This document shows positions 8,962 to 17,387 of a stretch of DNA of 64,000 nucleotides, piece after piece. Origin of the DNA: JACCYI01 sp963828075 (GTDB taxonomy: Bacteria > Actinomycetota > Thermoleophilia > Solirubrobacterales > Solirubrobacteraceae); NCBI GenBank assembly GCA_963828075.1, contig CAWHDH010000021.1, positions 2,604,001 through 2,668,000 on the forward strand, read 5' to 3'. The notes under the pieces are model-generated. The model made no database searches and had not been told where the DNA came from. It was given only the letters and a program-made list of their open reading frames with translations. The position numbers were made by a program, and so were the translations under genes. How positions within the stretch are numbered: position 1 is the first letter of the stretch; every line of letters begins with the position of its first letter.

Positions 8962-9761
8962 ATGCGATTCCCGCGTCGCCTTGGCGGACCGCTCGCACTT
9001 GTGCTCCTGGCCGGCGTGGCGGGGAGCGCCGGCGCATCCGCGGCCGAATCGCGGCGCGCGGACCTGCGGCCGTCCGCTCCGGGCTTCACCGAGCCGGCCG
9101 GGAACGCCACGCGCGTCTCGGTGACGATCCGCAACCGGGGTCACGCGCGGGCCCGCGCGTCGGTGGTCGGGGTCTATCTGTCGGCGGACCAGCGGCGTGG
9201 CGACGGGGACGTCAGGCTCGCGCGCCTCGAGATCTCCGCGGTGCCGGCGGCCAGGCGCACCACCGTCGAGGCGACCCCGTCGATCCCGTCCGCCGTGAGT
9301 CCCGGCGAGTACTGGCTCATCGCGTGCGCCGACGTGCTCAGCCGGGTGCGCGAGTCCTCGGAGGGCAACAACTGCGTGCGCTCGCGGTCGCGCCTGCGGG
9401 TCACGGCGCCATCCGGGGACGCGTCGGCGCCGACCTTCGCCGGGCTCGCGCGCGCGACGACCTGCGTCCCCGGCCCGGGGAGGATCGGGGCGCGATCAGT
9501 CGCTACCGCCTCGAGTGGGCGGCGGCCACGGACGACACCACCGCGCCATCGGCGATCGCGTACGACGTCTACCAGTCCGACGCCGCGGGGCGGCAGGATC
9601 TGGGCGCTCCGACCTACACCGCGCCGGCCGGCACGACCGTCTTCTCGACCCCGCCGCTGCCGGCCAACCGGGCCTGGTACTTCGTGGTCCGCGCGCGCGA
9701 CGGCGCCGGCAACCGCGACGCCAACCGGACCGAGGTCAGGGGCGAGAACATCTGCGAGTGA
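8962..9761 (+). pseudogene. Secreted CARDB-domain protein interrupted by a frameshift
   Basis: ATG 8962 opens a signal peptide (RRLGGPLALVLLAGVAGS) and a CARDB domain with VTIRNRGHARARASVVGVYLS and VRESSEGNNCV. Near base 9475-9495, within a run of C and G blocks, the coding frame changes. The second part continues as a fibronectin-like domain with SRYRLEWAAATDDTTAPS, YDVYQ and WYFVVRARDGAGNRDANR and ends at TGA 9759-9761. Joined, the two parts make a normal secreted protein of about 265 residues. A one-base change in the GC homopolymers would restore it, so a sequencing error is as likely as a true pseudogene. Confidence 0.6.
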
Positions 9762-9886
9762 CGGGCTCAGCCGGAGCGCCGCGCGCGGCTGGAGCTACTC
9801 AACGGTCGGGTGCTGCGAATTTTTTCCGCACGGCGGTCCTGAGCCGGTATAGGGTCGCTCAACTGACCTTCTTCGGGGGAGGACCG

Positions 9887-11479
9887 ATGTATAGACGTGG
9901 TCGAGCGGCCTCGGTGGCCGCCGCTTTGTTGACCCTTGGTTTGGGGTCGACAGCAACCGTCGCGTTCGGGCATGGGGCCGACGGAGATGGGTCCGATTCA
10001 GATCGGGCGGCTGCGGTGCAGCAGGGCGAGTCGGGAACGATCAGCCCGGACGGGCCGCTCCCTGCCGCCAATCGCTTCCAGCAGGACATCTCCGCGCAGC
10101 TCGCCTTGGGCATCCAGGAACGCCGTGAGGCGGCAGGGGCTCCGCCTGCCGGCAAGCCCACCGGCGGCTCCAACGCGAAGGAATCGGTCGAGGCGCCAGA
10201 GTCTGAGGGCAACCGCGTGACGCGCAACCAGCTCAACACCCGTGCTCAGGTGGTGTCGAGCACGCTCGCCGAGCCGGCCGCGGCCAACGACGCCTCCGAG
10301 GTCATGTGGGGCGGCAACACGTACTTCGCGCGGTCCGCGAACAACGGCATCAACTGGACCGCCGAGTCGATCGCCGCCGGGCCGGCGGACGCTCCCAACG
10401 TCTGCTGCGACCTCGACGTCGTCCACCACCGGGTGCTCGACACGACGTTCGCCATCGCGCTCTTCACGAACAGCGCACTGACGAACGGCGTCGTGCGGAT
10501 CTACGTCCGCCGCGCGACGATCGCGGGCGGCAACGACTGCACGTACACGATCGACCCGGGCGGCACGGGGACGCTGCTGCCCGACTACCCGCACATCGCG
10601 GTCAGCGACACCTACCTGTACCTGACGACGAACAACATCGGCCCCAGTGGGTGGACGGGCTCGCAGATCCGGCGGTTCAACGCCAGCCAGATGGCGAACT
10701 GCACGACCGCGGCGACCACCACCATCAACTACACGGGGACGGACGGCCAGCGCATCCTGACCCCGGTGGAGGGGGCCACGAACCGGATGTACTTCGGGCT
10801 CAACCGCTCGGCGAACGTCTTCCGCGTCATCCGCTGGCAGGAGAGCCAGACCACCATCTCGTCGTTCGACCGGACGCTCTCGCACGGGTCGAACTTCGCC
10901 AACCCCGACTGCCGCGGTGGCACCGGGAACTTCGACTTCATCGACCGGTCGACGTCCTTCAGCATCGCCGGCTTCCGTCTGCGAGGGGCCGTCGTGCCCA
11001 ACAACCGGATGTGGTTCCTGTGGAACGCCGCGAGCGACGCGTCGCATCCGCAGGCGCACCTGCACTCGGCGATCATCTCCGAGCCGGGCCTGTCGCTGTT
11101 GACATCGCCGTCGGTGTTCAACTCGACCCGGTGCTTCGGCTACCCGACGCTCGCCTCCAACACGTCGGCCGAGTTCGGGCTGACCTTCGCGCACGGCGGT
11201 CGGGCCGGCGGCGGCGGGTCGGCGGCGCAGGGGGCCATCATGGTGGACGACGCAGCGTCGGCCGGGAACTTCTTCCCGAGCTGGTCGACCACCGCGACCG
11301 GGACGCACAACCGATCCGACAACCGCTACGGCGACTACTTCACCGCGCGGAAGAACGATGGGTGCACACGTGGCTGGGTGGCGACGAACTTCGCCTTGAA
11401 CGGCGGTAACACGGCGCCGTCCCACGTCAACGCGCGCTACGTGAAGTTCCAGAGCAGCACCGTGGCGGACTGTCCGTAA
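9887..11479 (+). CDS. Secreted protein of unknown function, possible beta-propeller
   Basis: The start at ATG 9887 is fixed by a strong GGGGGAGG ribosome site 4 nt upstream and by a signal peptide (RRGRAASVAAALLTLGLGS). The mature 500-residue region starts with a low-complexity Asp/Gly stretch and a helical segment. It then becomes rich in aromatic and Thr/Asn residues, with ANDASEVMWGGNTYFARSAN, CTYTIDPGGTGTLLPDYPHI and SDNRYGDYFTARKNDGC near the end. The repeated beta-strand character and the RYGDY motif recall sialidase-like/BNR propeller proteins, but no Asp-box is clear. It is a single gene with its own promoter region and a bidirectional terminator behind it. Confidence 0.72.
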   Translation: MYRRGRAASVAAALLTLGLGSTATVAFGHGADGDGSDSDRAAAVQQGESGTISPDGPLPAANRFQQDISAQLALGIQERREAAGAPPAGKPTGGSNAKESVEAPESEGNRVTRNQLNTRAQVVSSTLAEPAAANDASEVMWGGNTYFARSANNGINWTAESIAAGPADAPNVCCDLDVVHHRVLDTTFAIALFTNSALTNGVVRIYVRRATIAGGNDCTYTIDPGGTGTLLPDYPHIAVSDTYLYLTTNNIGPSGWTGSQIRRFNASQMANCTTAATTTINYTGTDGQRILTPVEGATNRMYFGLNRSANVFRVIRWQESQTTISSFDRTLSHGSNFANPDCRGGTGNFDFIDRSTSFSIAGFRLRGAVVPNNRMWFLWNAASDASHPQAHLHSAIISEPGLSLLTSPSVFNSTRCFGYPTLASNTSAEFGLTFAHGGRAGGGGSAAQGAIMVDDAASAGNFFPSWSTTATGTHNRSDNRYGDYFTARKNDGCTRGWVATNFALNGGNTAPSHVNARYVKFQSSTVADCP

Positions 11480-11491
11480 GGACGGCTCGGA

Positions 11492-11523
11492 CGGCCCTCG
11501 CGACCGGACGGTCGCGAGGGCCG
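11492..11523. terminator. Bidirectional hairpin terminator
   Basis: A perfect 14-bp stem (11492-11505 with 11510-11523) closes a GGAC loop. It sits between two converging genes, 12 bp after the plus-strand stop and 15 bp before the minus-strand stop, so it can serve both transcripts. Confidence 0.75.
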
Positions 11524-11538
11524 CTCCGCCTCGCTCGC

Positions 11539-12198
11539 TCAGGCGGCGTCCCACGAGCTCTCCCAGAAGGCGAGCTCGTGGGCGCTGCACGTCTGAAAGG
11601 CGACTCGCATCCGGTCGCGGCCCGCGCCGTCGACCTCGGCAGCCGCCTCGTCGGTGAGCTGCCGGCACCAGGCCGCCAGCTCGGCGAACTCGGGTGAGGC
11701 GTACATCGCGATCCACTCGGCGTAGCCGGCGTGGCCGCCCCCCGGCTCGGGCAGCGTCGCGAGCCGCTCGCCCACCTCGGCGTAGCCCCACATGCACGGG
11801 AGCAGCGCTGCCACCAGCTCGGCGAAGTCGCCGAGCGCGGCCGTGCGCAGGAGGTAGTCGCAGTAGGCGGCGGTGGCCGGCGCGGGGCGCTCGGCCTCGA
11901 GCGCCGACTCGGAGATCCCCCAGCGCGAGGCGAACGAGCGGTGCAGGTCCATCTCGGTGACCAGGACCGACTGCGCGAGGCCGGCGAGCCGCGCCATCTG
12001 CTCGAGGCGCGGCGCTCGCGCGGCCCCCAGCGCCAGCAGGCGCCCGTAGTCGATCAGGAACAGGTAGTCCTGGCGGACGTAGAACCGGAACGCGGATTCG
12101 GGCAGGGTGCCGTCGCCGATGCCGCGGACGAACGGATGGGCGTGCTGCTCGGCCCACAGCGGCTCGGCCGCGGCGTGCAGCTCGACCGAAAGGCTCAA
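11539..12198 (-). CDS. tenA: TenA-family aminopyrimidine aminohydrolase (thiaminase II)
   Basis: TenA hydrolyses aminomethylpyrimidine from degraded thiamine so that it can be salvaged for thiamine synthesis. The start is a TTG whose last two bases overlap the TGA of the upstream ferritin gene (TTGA). This start places D44 (YVRQD), C135 (LLPCMWGY) and the C-terminal HELAFWESSW glutamates at the positions known for the Bacillus subtilis enzyme, which supports the choice. Total length is 219 aa, normal for the family. It is co-transcribed with the ferritin gene. The tail of the ferritin message supplies an AGGAG, but it lies only 1 nt from the TTG, so coupling probably matters. Confidence 0.88.
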   Translation of the reverse strand: MSLSVELHAAAEPLWAEQHAHPFVRGIGDGTLPESAFRFYVRQDYLFLIDYGRLLALGAARAPRLEQMARLAGLAQSVLVTEMDLHRSFASRWGISESALEAERPAPATAAYCDYLLRTAALGDFAELVAALLPCMWGYAEVGERLATLPEPGGGHAGYAEWIAMYASPEFAELAAWCRQLTDEAAAEVDGAGRDRMRVAFQTCSAHELAFWESSWDAA

Positions 12199-12722
12199 TC
12201 TCCTGCCGGGTGCGGCGCCGTCGGGTCCTCGCCCTCGCCCGAGGAGTGCTCGCGGACGATGTAGTCCTCGATGTCCATCACGTCGTCGCGCGAGCGCTCC
12301 GCGACGCGCAGCAGGTCGCTCATCGTCGCGACCTCCTCGATCTGCTCCTTGAGGAACCACTGCAGGAACTGCTCGCTCGCGTAGTCGGACTCCTGGCGGG
12401 CGCGCGCGGCGAGCGCGTTGATCTGCTCGGTCACGCGCTTCTCCTGGGCCAGCGCGAGGGCGATCGGCTCGACCACGTCGGCGAACCGGGTCTGCGGGGC
12501 GGCGACGCCGGGGGTCGTCGCCTCGGCGTCGGCGTCGAGCAGGTACTGGATCATCATCATCGCGTGGTCGCGCTCCTCGACCGCCTGGCGGTAGAAGAAC
12601 CCGGCGAGCTGCGGGAGCGTCTCGGCGTCGTAGTGGACGGCGCATGCGACGTACTGCTGGTGGGCGGCGAACTCATTGGCGATCTGCTCGTTGAGCTGCG
12701 CGACGAAGGCGGGAGCGGCCAT
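12195..12722 (-). CDS. Ferritin, bacterial non-haem type
   Basis: This 175-aa four-helix protein stores iron. Ferroxidase ligands fall at the classical positions: E17 (NEFAAHQQY), E50 and H53 (VEERDHAMM), then E and Q residues in the third helix (LAQEKRVTEQINAL) and WFLKEQIEEVATM in the fourth. The C-terminal 15 residues are a flexible acidic tail. Upstream, between this gene and the divergent Cys-rich gene, lies an IdeR/DtxR-like palindrome at 12750-12763. That fits iron-dependent control, as is known for mycobacterial ferritin bfrB. Downstream it overlaps tenA by 4 bp. Confidence 0.9.
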   Translation of the reverse strand: MAAPAFVAQLNEQIANEFAAHQQYVACAVHYDAETLPQLAGFFYRQAVEERDHAMMMIQYLLDADAEATTPGVAAPQTRFADVVEPIALALAQEKRVTEQINALAARARQESDYASEQFLQWFLKEQIEEVATMSDLLRVAERSRDDVMDIEDYIVREHSSGEGEDPTAPHPAGD

Positions 12723-12749
12723 GGCGCGCGATCCTACCTTCGGCGTGAG

Positions 12750-12763
12750 TTAGGGGACCCTAA
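12750..12763. promoter_or_regulatory. IdeR/DtxR-like iron box
   Basis: TTAGGGGACCCTAA has 6-bp inverted arms around a 2-bp centre. It matches 11 of the last 14 positions of the iron-box consensus TWAGGTTAGSCTAACCTWA and 13 of 19 overall by eye. It lies 27 bp before the ferritin ATG and 28 bp before the divergent small gene, where it could control both. Confidence 0.5.
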
Positions 12764-12791
12764 GTCGGGCTGCTAGCCTGCGCGGCCGCTC

Positions 12792-12977
12792 ATGCCCAAG
12801 GCCGGCAAGATCATCACTCCGAAGAAGCGCTGCTGCCGCGACAAGCCTCGCTGCAAGCGGTGCCCGGTCGTGTGCAAGCGGATGACCCGCCAGGGGGTCG
12901 CCGAGCGCCTCGACGACGGGAGATTCGTCCTGTCGGTCAGCCTCTCCAAGAAGCGGTTGAAGGCCGCGCGGGCCTAG
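12792..12977 (+). CDS. Small Cys-rich basic protein
   Basis: This 61-aa protein has five cysteines in its first half (C14, C15, C21, C24, C28) in the pattern CCRDKPRCKRCPVVCKRM. A basic C-terminus follows. The spacing suggests a metal or zinc-ribbon-like site. I believe short CC-PRCKRCPV proteins of this kind are widespread in actinobacteria, but I cannot name a function. A TGCTAGCCT extended -10-like box lies 12 nt before the ATG. It is divergent from ferritin across the iron-box-like site, so a link with iron is an attractive guess only. Confidence 0.65.
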   Translation: MPKAGKIITPKKRCCRDKPRCKRCPVVCKRMTRQGVAERLDDGRFVLSVSLSKKRLKAARA

Positions 12978-12984
12978 CCACCGC

Positions 12985-12990
12985 TATCCT
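12985..12990 (+). promoter_or_regulatory. -10 box for the UDP-sugar decarboxylase gene
   Basis: TATCCT is followed by 8 nt and then ATG 12999, the leaderless arrangement. It overlaps the short gap after the Cys-rich gene. Confidence 0.4.
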
Positions 12991-12998
12991 GCGGGCGC

Positions 12999-13946
12999 AT
13001 GGCCACCTGTGTAGTCACGGGTGGCGCGGGGTTTCTTGGGTCGCATCTGTGCGACGAACTGCTGCGGCGGGGCCATCGCGTCATCTGCGTGGACAACCTC
13101 GAGACGGGGTCGTTGGCGAACATCGAGCACATCCGCGTGCCGGAGTTCGTGCACCTCAATCTCGACATCGTCGAGCCGTACTTCATCGACGAGCCGGTCG
13201 ACGTCGTCTACCACCTCGCGTCGCCGGCGTCCCCGATCGACTACCTGCGCCTGCCGCTGCACACGCTGAAGGTCGGGTCCTACGGCACGCACCACACGCT
13301 GGGGCTGGCGAAGGCGAAGCGTGCGCGCTTCTTGGTCGCGTCCACCAGCGAGGTGTACGGCGATCCGCAGGTCCATCCGCAGCCCGAGTCATATTGGGGC
13401 CACGTGAACCCGATCGGGCCGCGTGGCGTCTATGACGAGGCCAAGCGCTACGCCGAGGCGTTGACGATGGCCTATCACCGCCAGCAGGGCGTCGACACCG
13501 CGATCGTCCGGATCTTCAACACGTACGGGCCGCGGATGCGTCCGCATGACGGCCGGGCGATCCCGACGTTCCTGCGCCAGGCCCTGCAGGACCGGCCGAT
13601 CACCGTCTTCGGGGATGGCTCGCAGACGCGGAGCTTCACGTACGTGAGCGATCTGATCGAGGGGATCATCCGGCTGGCGGAGTCGGGCTACCACCTGCCG
13701 GTCAACGTCGGCAACCCGAACGAGTTCACCCTGCTGGAGCTGGCCCAGACGGTGATCGAGGTGACCGGGTCGCGCTCGGAGATCGTCTATGAGGCGCTGC
13801 CGACCGACGACCCGCAGGTCCGCCAGCCCGATATCGCGCTCGCGCGCGAGGTCCTGGGCTGGGAACCGACCGTGCAGTTGCGCGAGGGGCTCGCGCGCAC
13901 GATCGACGAATCGGGCATCGAGACGCTCGCAGGGGCCGGACGCTGA
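12999..13946 (+). CDS. UDP-glucuronate decarboxylase-like NAD-dependent epimerase/dehydratase
   Basis: The 315-aa protein is an extended short-chain dehydrogenase. The Rossmann motif GGAGFLG is at residues 8-14, STSEVYG carries the catalytic Ser/Thr region, and YDEAK gives Y145 and K149. The segment DPQVHPQPESYWGHVNPIG followed by RGVYDEAKR is characteristic of UDP-xylose synthases (UXS), which make UDP-xylose from UDP-glucuronate. It would feed the glycosyltransferases downstream. It heads the surface-glycan locus and lies 86 bp before the sugar transferase. A different UDP-hexuronate specificity is possible. Confidence 0.86.
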   Translation: MATCVVTGGAGFLGSHLCDELLRRGHRVICVDNLETGSLANIEHIRVPEFVHLNLDIVEPYFIDEPVDVVYHLASPASPIDYLRLPLHTLKVGSYGTHHTLGLAKAKRARFLVASTSEVYGDPQVHPQPESYWGHVNPIGPRGVYDEAKRYAEALTMAYHRQQGVDTAIVRIFNTYGPRMRPHDGRAIPTFLRQALQDRPITVFGDGSQTRSFTYVSDLIEGIIRLAESGYHLPVNVGNPNEFTLLELAQTVIEVTGSRSEIVYEALPTDDPQVRQPDIALAREVLGWEPTVQLREGLARTIDESGIETLAGAGR

Positions 13947-14032
13947 CCTTCGTCGAGGTCAGTGACGGCGTTCATGCAGGAAACTCCGCGACCTCTGGCA
14001 CCGTTGCGCGTTACGGCGAGGGTGACCACCTG

Positions 14033-15556
14033 ATGGCCAGCGCTCCCACCCCGACTCAGGATCCTCCGAGGCACCGCCAGGCGCCGCCGGTCTCCCTGCG
14101 CCTGCCGCCCCAGGACGTGCGCCGAAAGCGGCCGCCGGCGCTCTCGTTCCTGCTCCGGATGGAGACGCTGCGCAAGGCGCTGCGGCTCGCGTCGCTCCTG
14201 GTCGTGGACTTCGCCGGGCTGTTCCTCGCGCTGTTCACCGCGCTGATGCTCAAGGCGGTCGTGCAGGACCGGCCCGACCTGTGGGTCGCCTCCTACGACG
14301 AGGCGATGAACACGATCCCGTTCGCGTATCTGGTCACCGCGCTGCTGTTCGCGCGCTCGGGCCTCTACGCCGACCGCGCCCAGCGGCCGGGCCTCCCGAA
14401 GATCGTCTCCTCGCTGTTCCAGACGACGGTCGTCGCGCTGCTCTACGGGCTCGTCAACGGCGAGAGCTACTCGAGCTACTACATCTTCTACGGGACGCTC
14501 GTCTTCGCGATCCTGTACGTCGGTCTGCTCCGCTGGCTCTACGAGTCGGTCACCGGCGTCGTGCTGCGGGCCGCCGGCTACCGCCGGCGCGCGGTGCTCG
14601 TGGGCTCGGGCAAGCACATCGAGGACGTCGCGCACGCACTGGCCGACGAGGTCCACGCCCCGGTCCAGATGCTCGGCTTCATCTCCCTGACCCCGCGGCC
14701 CGACAACGGGCTGCGGTCGCTCGGGCGGATCCAGGACCTCGCCGAGGTGCTCGAGGTCCACCGGGTCCAGGAGGTCATCATCGCCGACCCCGACTTCCCG
14801 CAGGATCAGGCGGTCGAGCTCGTCGACCAATGCCACCAGCGCGGGGTCACGGTGCGGATCGCGCCGTCGACGATGGAGATCCTGGTCCACCGCGCGGAGT
14901 TCGTGCCCGGCGCGTCGGTGCCGCTGTTCGAGCTGCGCCCGCCGGTCTTCGACGGGTTCGACTACTTCGTCAAGCGCTCGTTCGACATCGTCGGCGCGCT
15001 GCTGCTCATCCTCATGCTCTCGCCGGTGCTCGTGGTGATCGCCGCGGCGGTCTACCTGACCTCGCGCGGCCCGGTGCTCTACCGGTCGTGGCGGCCCGGC
15101 ATCGGCGCGGAGCCGTTCGCGTGCTTCAAGTTCCGCACCATGCGCTCGGACGCCGACCAGACCCAGGCCGACCTCGAGTCGCTCAACGAGGCGTCGGGGC
15201 CGCTGTTCAAGATCCGCGACGACCCGCGGATGACGCCGATCGGCCGTTTCCTGCGCCGCTACTCGCTCGACGAGCTCCCCCAGCTGTTCAACGTCGTGCT
15301 CGGCCAGATGTCGCTCGTCGGCCCGCGGCCACTGCCCGAGCGCGACTTCGAGAAGCTCGAGGACTGGCACAAGAAGCGCTACCTCGTGCTGCCCGGCATC
15401 ACCGGGCTGTGGCAGGTCTCCGGCCGCTCGGAGCTGGACTTCGACGACCTCGTCCGCCTCGACTTCCTGTATCTCGAGCGCTGGTCGGTCGGCCTCGACC
15501 TCACGATCCTCATGAAGACGGTCCCAGCGGTCCTCAGCCGCCGCGGCGCCTTCTAG
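14033..15556 (+). CDS. Polyprenyl-phosphate sugar-1-phosphate transferase (initiating glycosyltransferase)
   Basis: The 507-aa membrane protein moves a sugar-1-phosphate to undecaprenyl phosphate, the first step of a lipid-linked glycan. The N-terminus (about 50 aa) is Pro-rich and cytoplasmic. Hydrophobic segments span roughly 55-175, a soluble nucleotide-fold domain spans 180-300 (AVLVGSGKHIEDVAHAL), another membrane helix lies near 312-337, and the catalytic WbaP/PssY-type domain follows. The latter has FACFKFRTMRSDAD, RRYSLDELPQLFNV, MSLVGPRPLPERDFE and LPGITGLWQVSGRS. Start ATG 14033 follows GAGGGTGA. It is adjacent to the UDP-sugar decarboxylase and probably co-regulated with it. Confidence 0.92.
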   Translation: MASAPTPTQDPPRHRQAPPVSLRLPPQDVRRKRPPALSFLLRMETLRKALRLASLLVVDFAGLFLALFTALMLKAVVQDRPDLWVASYDEAMNTIPFAYLVTALLFARSGLYADRAQRPGLPKIVSSLFQTTVVALLYGLVNGESYSSYYIFYGTLVFAILYVGLLRWLYESVTGVVLRAAGYRRRAVLVGSGKHIEDVAHALADEVHAPVQMLGFISLTPRPDNGLRSLGRIQDLAEVLEVHRVQEVIIADPDFPQDQAVELVDQCHQRGVTVRIAPSTMEILVHRAEFVPGASVPLFELRPPVFDGFDYFVKRSFDIVGALLLILMLSPVLVVIAAAVYLTSRGPVLYRSWRPGIGAEPFACFKFRTMRSDADQTQADLESLNEASGPLFKIRDDPRMTPIGRFLRRYSLDELPQLFNVVLGQMSLVGPRPLPERDFEKLEDWHKKRYLVLPGITGLWQVSGRSELDFDDLVRLDFLYLERWSVGLDLTILMKTVPAVLSRRGAF

Positions 15557-15605
15557 CTCCGGCGCTCGGCGGGCGTTACGCTTGGGTTCCGAGCGAAAGG
15601 GCGAC

Positions 15606-16025
15606 ATGCAGACGACGATCCTCGTGCTGGCCAACCAGACCGTCCCCTCGGACGAGCTGTTCGCGACGCTGAAGTCGCGGGCCGAGCGGTCGCCTGTGCG
15701 CGTCGACGTCGTGGTCCCGCCCATGGGTGCTGGATCGGCGCGCCGCCGGGAGGCGGAGGGGCGGCTCAAGCAGGCGCTCGAGCGGTTCCGCGAGGCCGGG
15801 ATCGAGGCGAGAGGGACGATCGGCGTCTGCGACCCTCTCGATGCCGTCGTCGACGCCTACGACCGCGCGCGGCACGACGAGATCATCGTCAGCACGCTGC
15901 CGCTGTCGATCTCGCACTGGCTCGGGATCGACCTGCCCGCCCGCGTGTCGGCGGCGACGAATGCCCTGGTGACGCACGTGGCGGTGTCGGAGTCCAATGC
16001 GCACCGGCACGCCGCGGCGCGGTAG
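15606..16025 (+). CDS. Usp-like small cytoplasmic protein
   Basis: The 139-aa protein alternates beta strands and helices in a Rossmann-like pattern: TTILVLANQTV at the start, VRVDVVVPP, then a helix with EGRLKQALERFREAGIE and the segment HDEIIVSTLPLSISHWLGID. This resembles universal-stress-protein-type folds, though the nucleotide-binding GxxGxxxxGS/T loop is not clear. ATG 15606 has GAAAGGG upstream; an in-frame TTG at 15582 is less likely. Its place behind the sugar transferase may be coincidental. Function unknown. Confidence 0.7.
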   Translation: MQTTILVLANQTVPSDELFATLKSRAERSPVRVDVVVPPMGAGSARRREAEGRLKQALERFREAGIEARGTIGVCDPLDAVVDAYDRARHDEIIVSTLPLSISHWLGIDLPARVSAATNALVTHVAVSESNAHRHAAAR

Positions 16026-16060
16026 CTCGAACTTCAACGGCGGTCATAGAGCGGAGAGCG

Positions 16061-16073
16061 GGGTCTCAGACCC
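16061..16073. terminator. Short hairpin between converging genes
   Basis: GGGTC-TCA-GACCC forms a 5-bp stem in the 82-bp gap between two converging genes. It is weak and has no U-tract; I see nothing else in this gap. Confidence 0.3.
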
Positions 16074-16107
16074 TCTGCGTCCGTGGGCGTGGCCCCTATA
16101 CAGCGGC

Positions 16108-17379
16108 CTAGCACGCGGTTTCCAACACCCATCCATCCGAATCAGCGACGCCACGGAACGGCGGACCCGTAGCAGGCTCAGCCGCCCCACCCCCGTTCGG
16201 TCGCGCCCGCAGCACGGCCGCCGGCGGCCGCGGCGGGCGGTCCAGCCCGCCTGACAGGGGCCGGTCGAGCGCCCACGCGACGGCGGCCCGCTGCGGCACG
16301 CTCGTCCGCACGCGGCGGCAGTCCCGGGCGGCGGAGCGCGCTCCCGGGGCGATCTCGGAGAGGCCGGCGCGGGTGTCCGCGCGCGCGCCGACGTCGCGGG
16401 TCTGGTCGCGCAGGTCGCCGGCATCGACGAGCGCGACGGCGACCACGAGCGCGACCGCCAGCGGCGCGGCGACACGGGCCGCCGCGCTCGCCGCCAGGAC
16501 GGCGCCGAGCGCCGCGGCTGGGACGAGGTAGCGCGGGTTGCCGGCGTAGCCGGCCTGGGTCATGACGGCGACGACGAGGACGTAGGCCAGCGCCGCGGCG
16601 GCGAGCCAGAGCGACGAGCGGTCGCGCTCCCGCGCGAGCAGGAGCAGCGCCGCCGCCGCCGGCAGCGTCACCAGCTCGGCGGCGTCGGCGAGGACGGCGA
16701 GGAACGGGACGTCGGCGAGCGCGGCGCTCCCGGCGCTCGGCGTGCCCTGGGCGGCGCTGGCCGCGCCGCCGCCGCCGAGCCGGCCGGGGACCACCCAGAG
16801 GACCGCGACGGCGGCGCCCGCGGCGGCGACGAGCCCGCGCGCGCCGGTATCGCGGCGCCAGAGCCAGAGCCCGTACAGCCCCAGGAACGGCCAGATCTCG
16901 GGTCGGACCAGGGCGCCGGCGAGCAGCGCCGCGCACGCCACCCGCTCGCGACCCGCGAGGTGCGCGACCGCCGCCCACAGGACCGCCGCCGCGAGCAGTC
17001 CTTCGGAGTTTCCGAGCGCGGCGTTGAACCACCACCACGGGCTCAGCGCGACGGCGAGCGCGGCGGCGGCGCCCGCGGCCCGGCCGCCGAGCCGCGTCCC
17101 CAGCGCCGCGGCCCCGGCGATCGCCAGCAGCGCGCCCGTCCGGGCGACGATCAGCCAGAGGGCCGGCGCGGCGTCGCCCGCCAGCGCGAGCGGCGTCGTG
17201 ACGAGGACCGGCAGCGGCTTCCACGACGGGCCTGCGCTCGTGTCGAGGGTGCCGCGCGTGATCTCGCGGCCCCACACCAGCCACGCGTAGGGGTCGAAGG
17301 CGAGCGCCCACGGGAGCAGCAGGGAGGCGGCGGCCACGGCGAGGCAGCCGGCGAGGAGCAGTGGCCCGCTGGCGCGCAC
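16108..17379 (-). CDS. Polytopic membrane protein, GT-C glycosyltransferase-like
   Basis: The protein (about 423 aa) is strongly hydrophobic with about ten predicted membrane segments, and a hydrophilic C-terminal 80 residues with two Cys. The N-terminal stretch FDPYAWLVWGREITRGTLDTSAGPSWKPLP has acidic residues right after the first helix, as in GT-C enzymes that use polyprenyl-linked sugars. WWWFNAALGNSEG and the later NPRYLVPA motif also fit. I place the start at GTG 17379; a TTG at 17397 would overlap the divergent gene. Exact function is unknown, with transfer of a sugar outside the membrane as the best guess. Confidence 0.65.
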   Translation of the reverse strand: MRASGPLLLAGCLAVAAASLLLPWALAFDPYAWLVWGREITRGTLDTSAGPSWKPLPVLVTTPLALAGDAAPALWLIVARTGALLAIAGAAALGTRLGGRAAGAAAALAVALSPWWWFNAALGNSEGLLAAAVLWAAVAHLAGRERVACAALLAGALVRPEIWPFLGLYGLWLWRRDTGARGLVAAAGAAVAVLWVVPGRLGGGGAASAAQGTPSAGSAALADVPFLAVLADAAELVTLPAAAALLLLARERDRSSLWLAAAALAYVLVVAVMTQAGYAGNPRYLVPAAALGAVLAASAAARVAAPLAVALVVAVALVDAGDLRDQTRDVGARADTRAGLSEIAPGARSAARDCRRVRTSVPQRAAVAWALDRPLSGGLDRPPRPPAAVLRARPNGGGAAEPATGPPFRGVADSDGWVLETAC

Positions 17380-17387
17380 TGGCTGGG

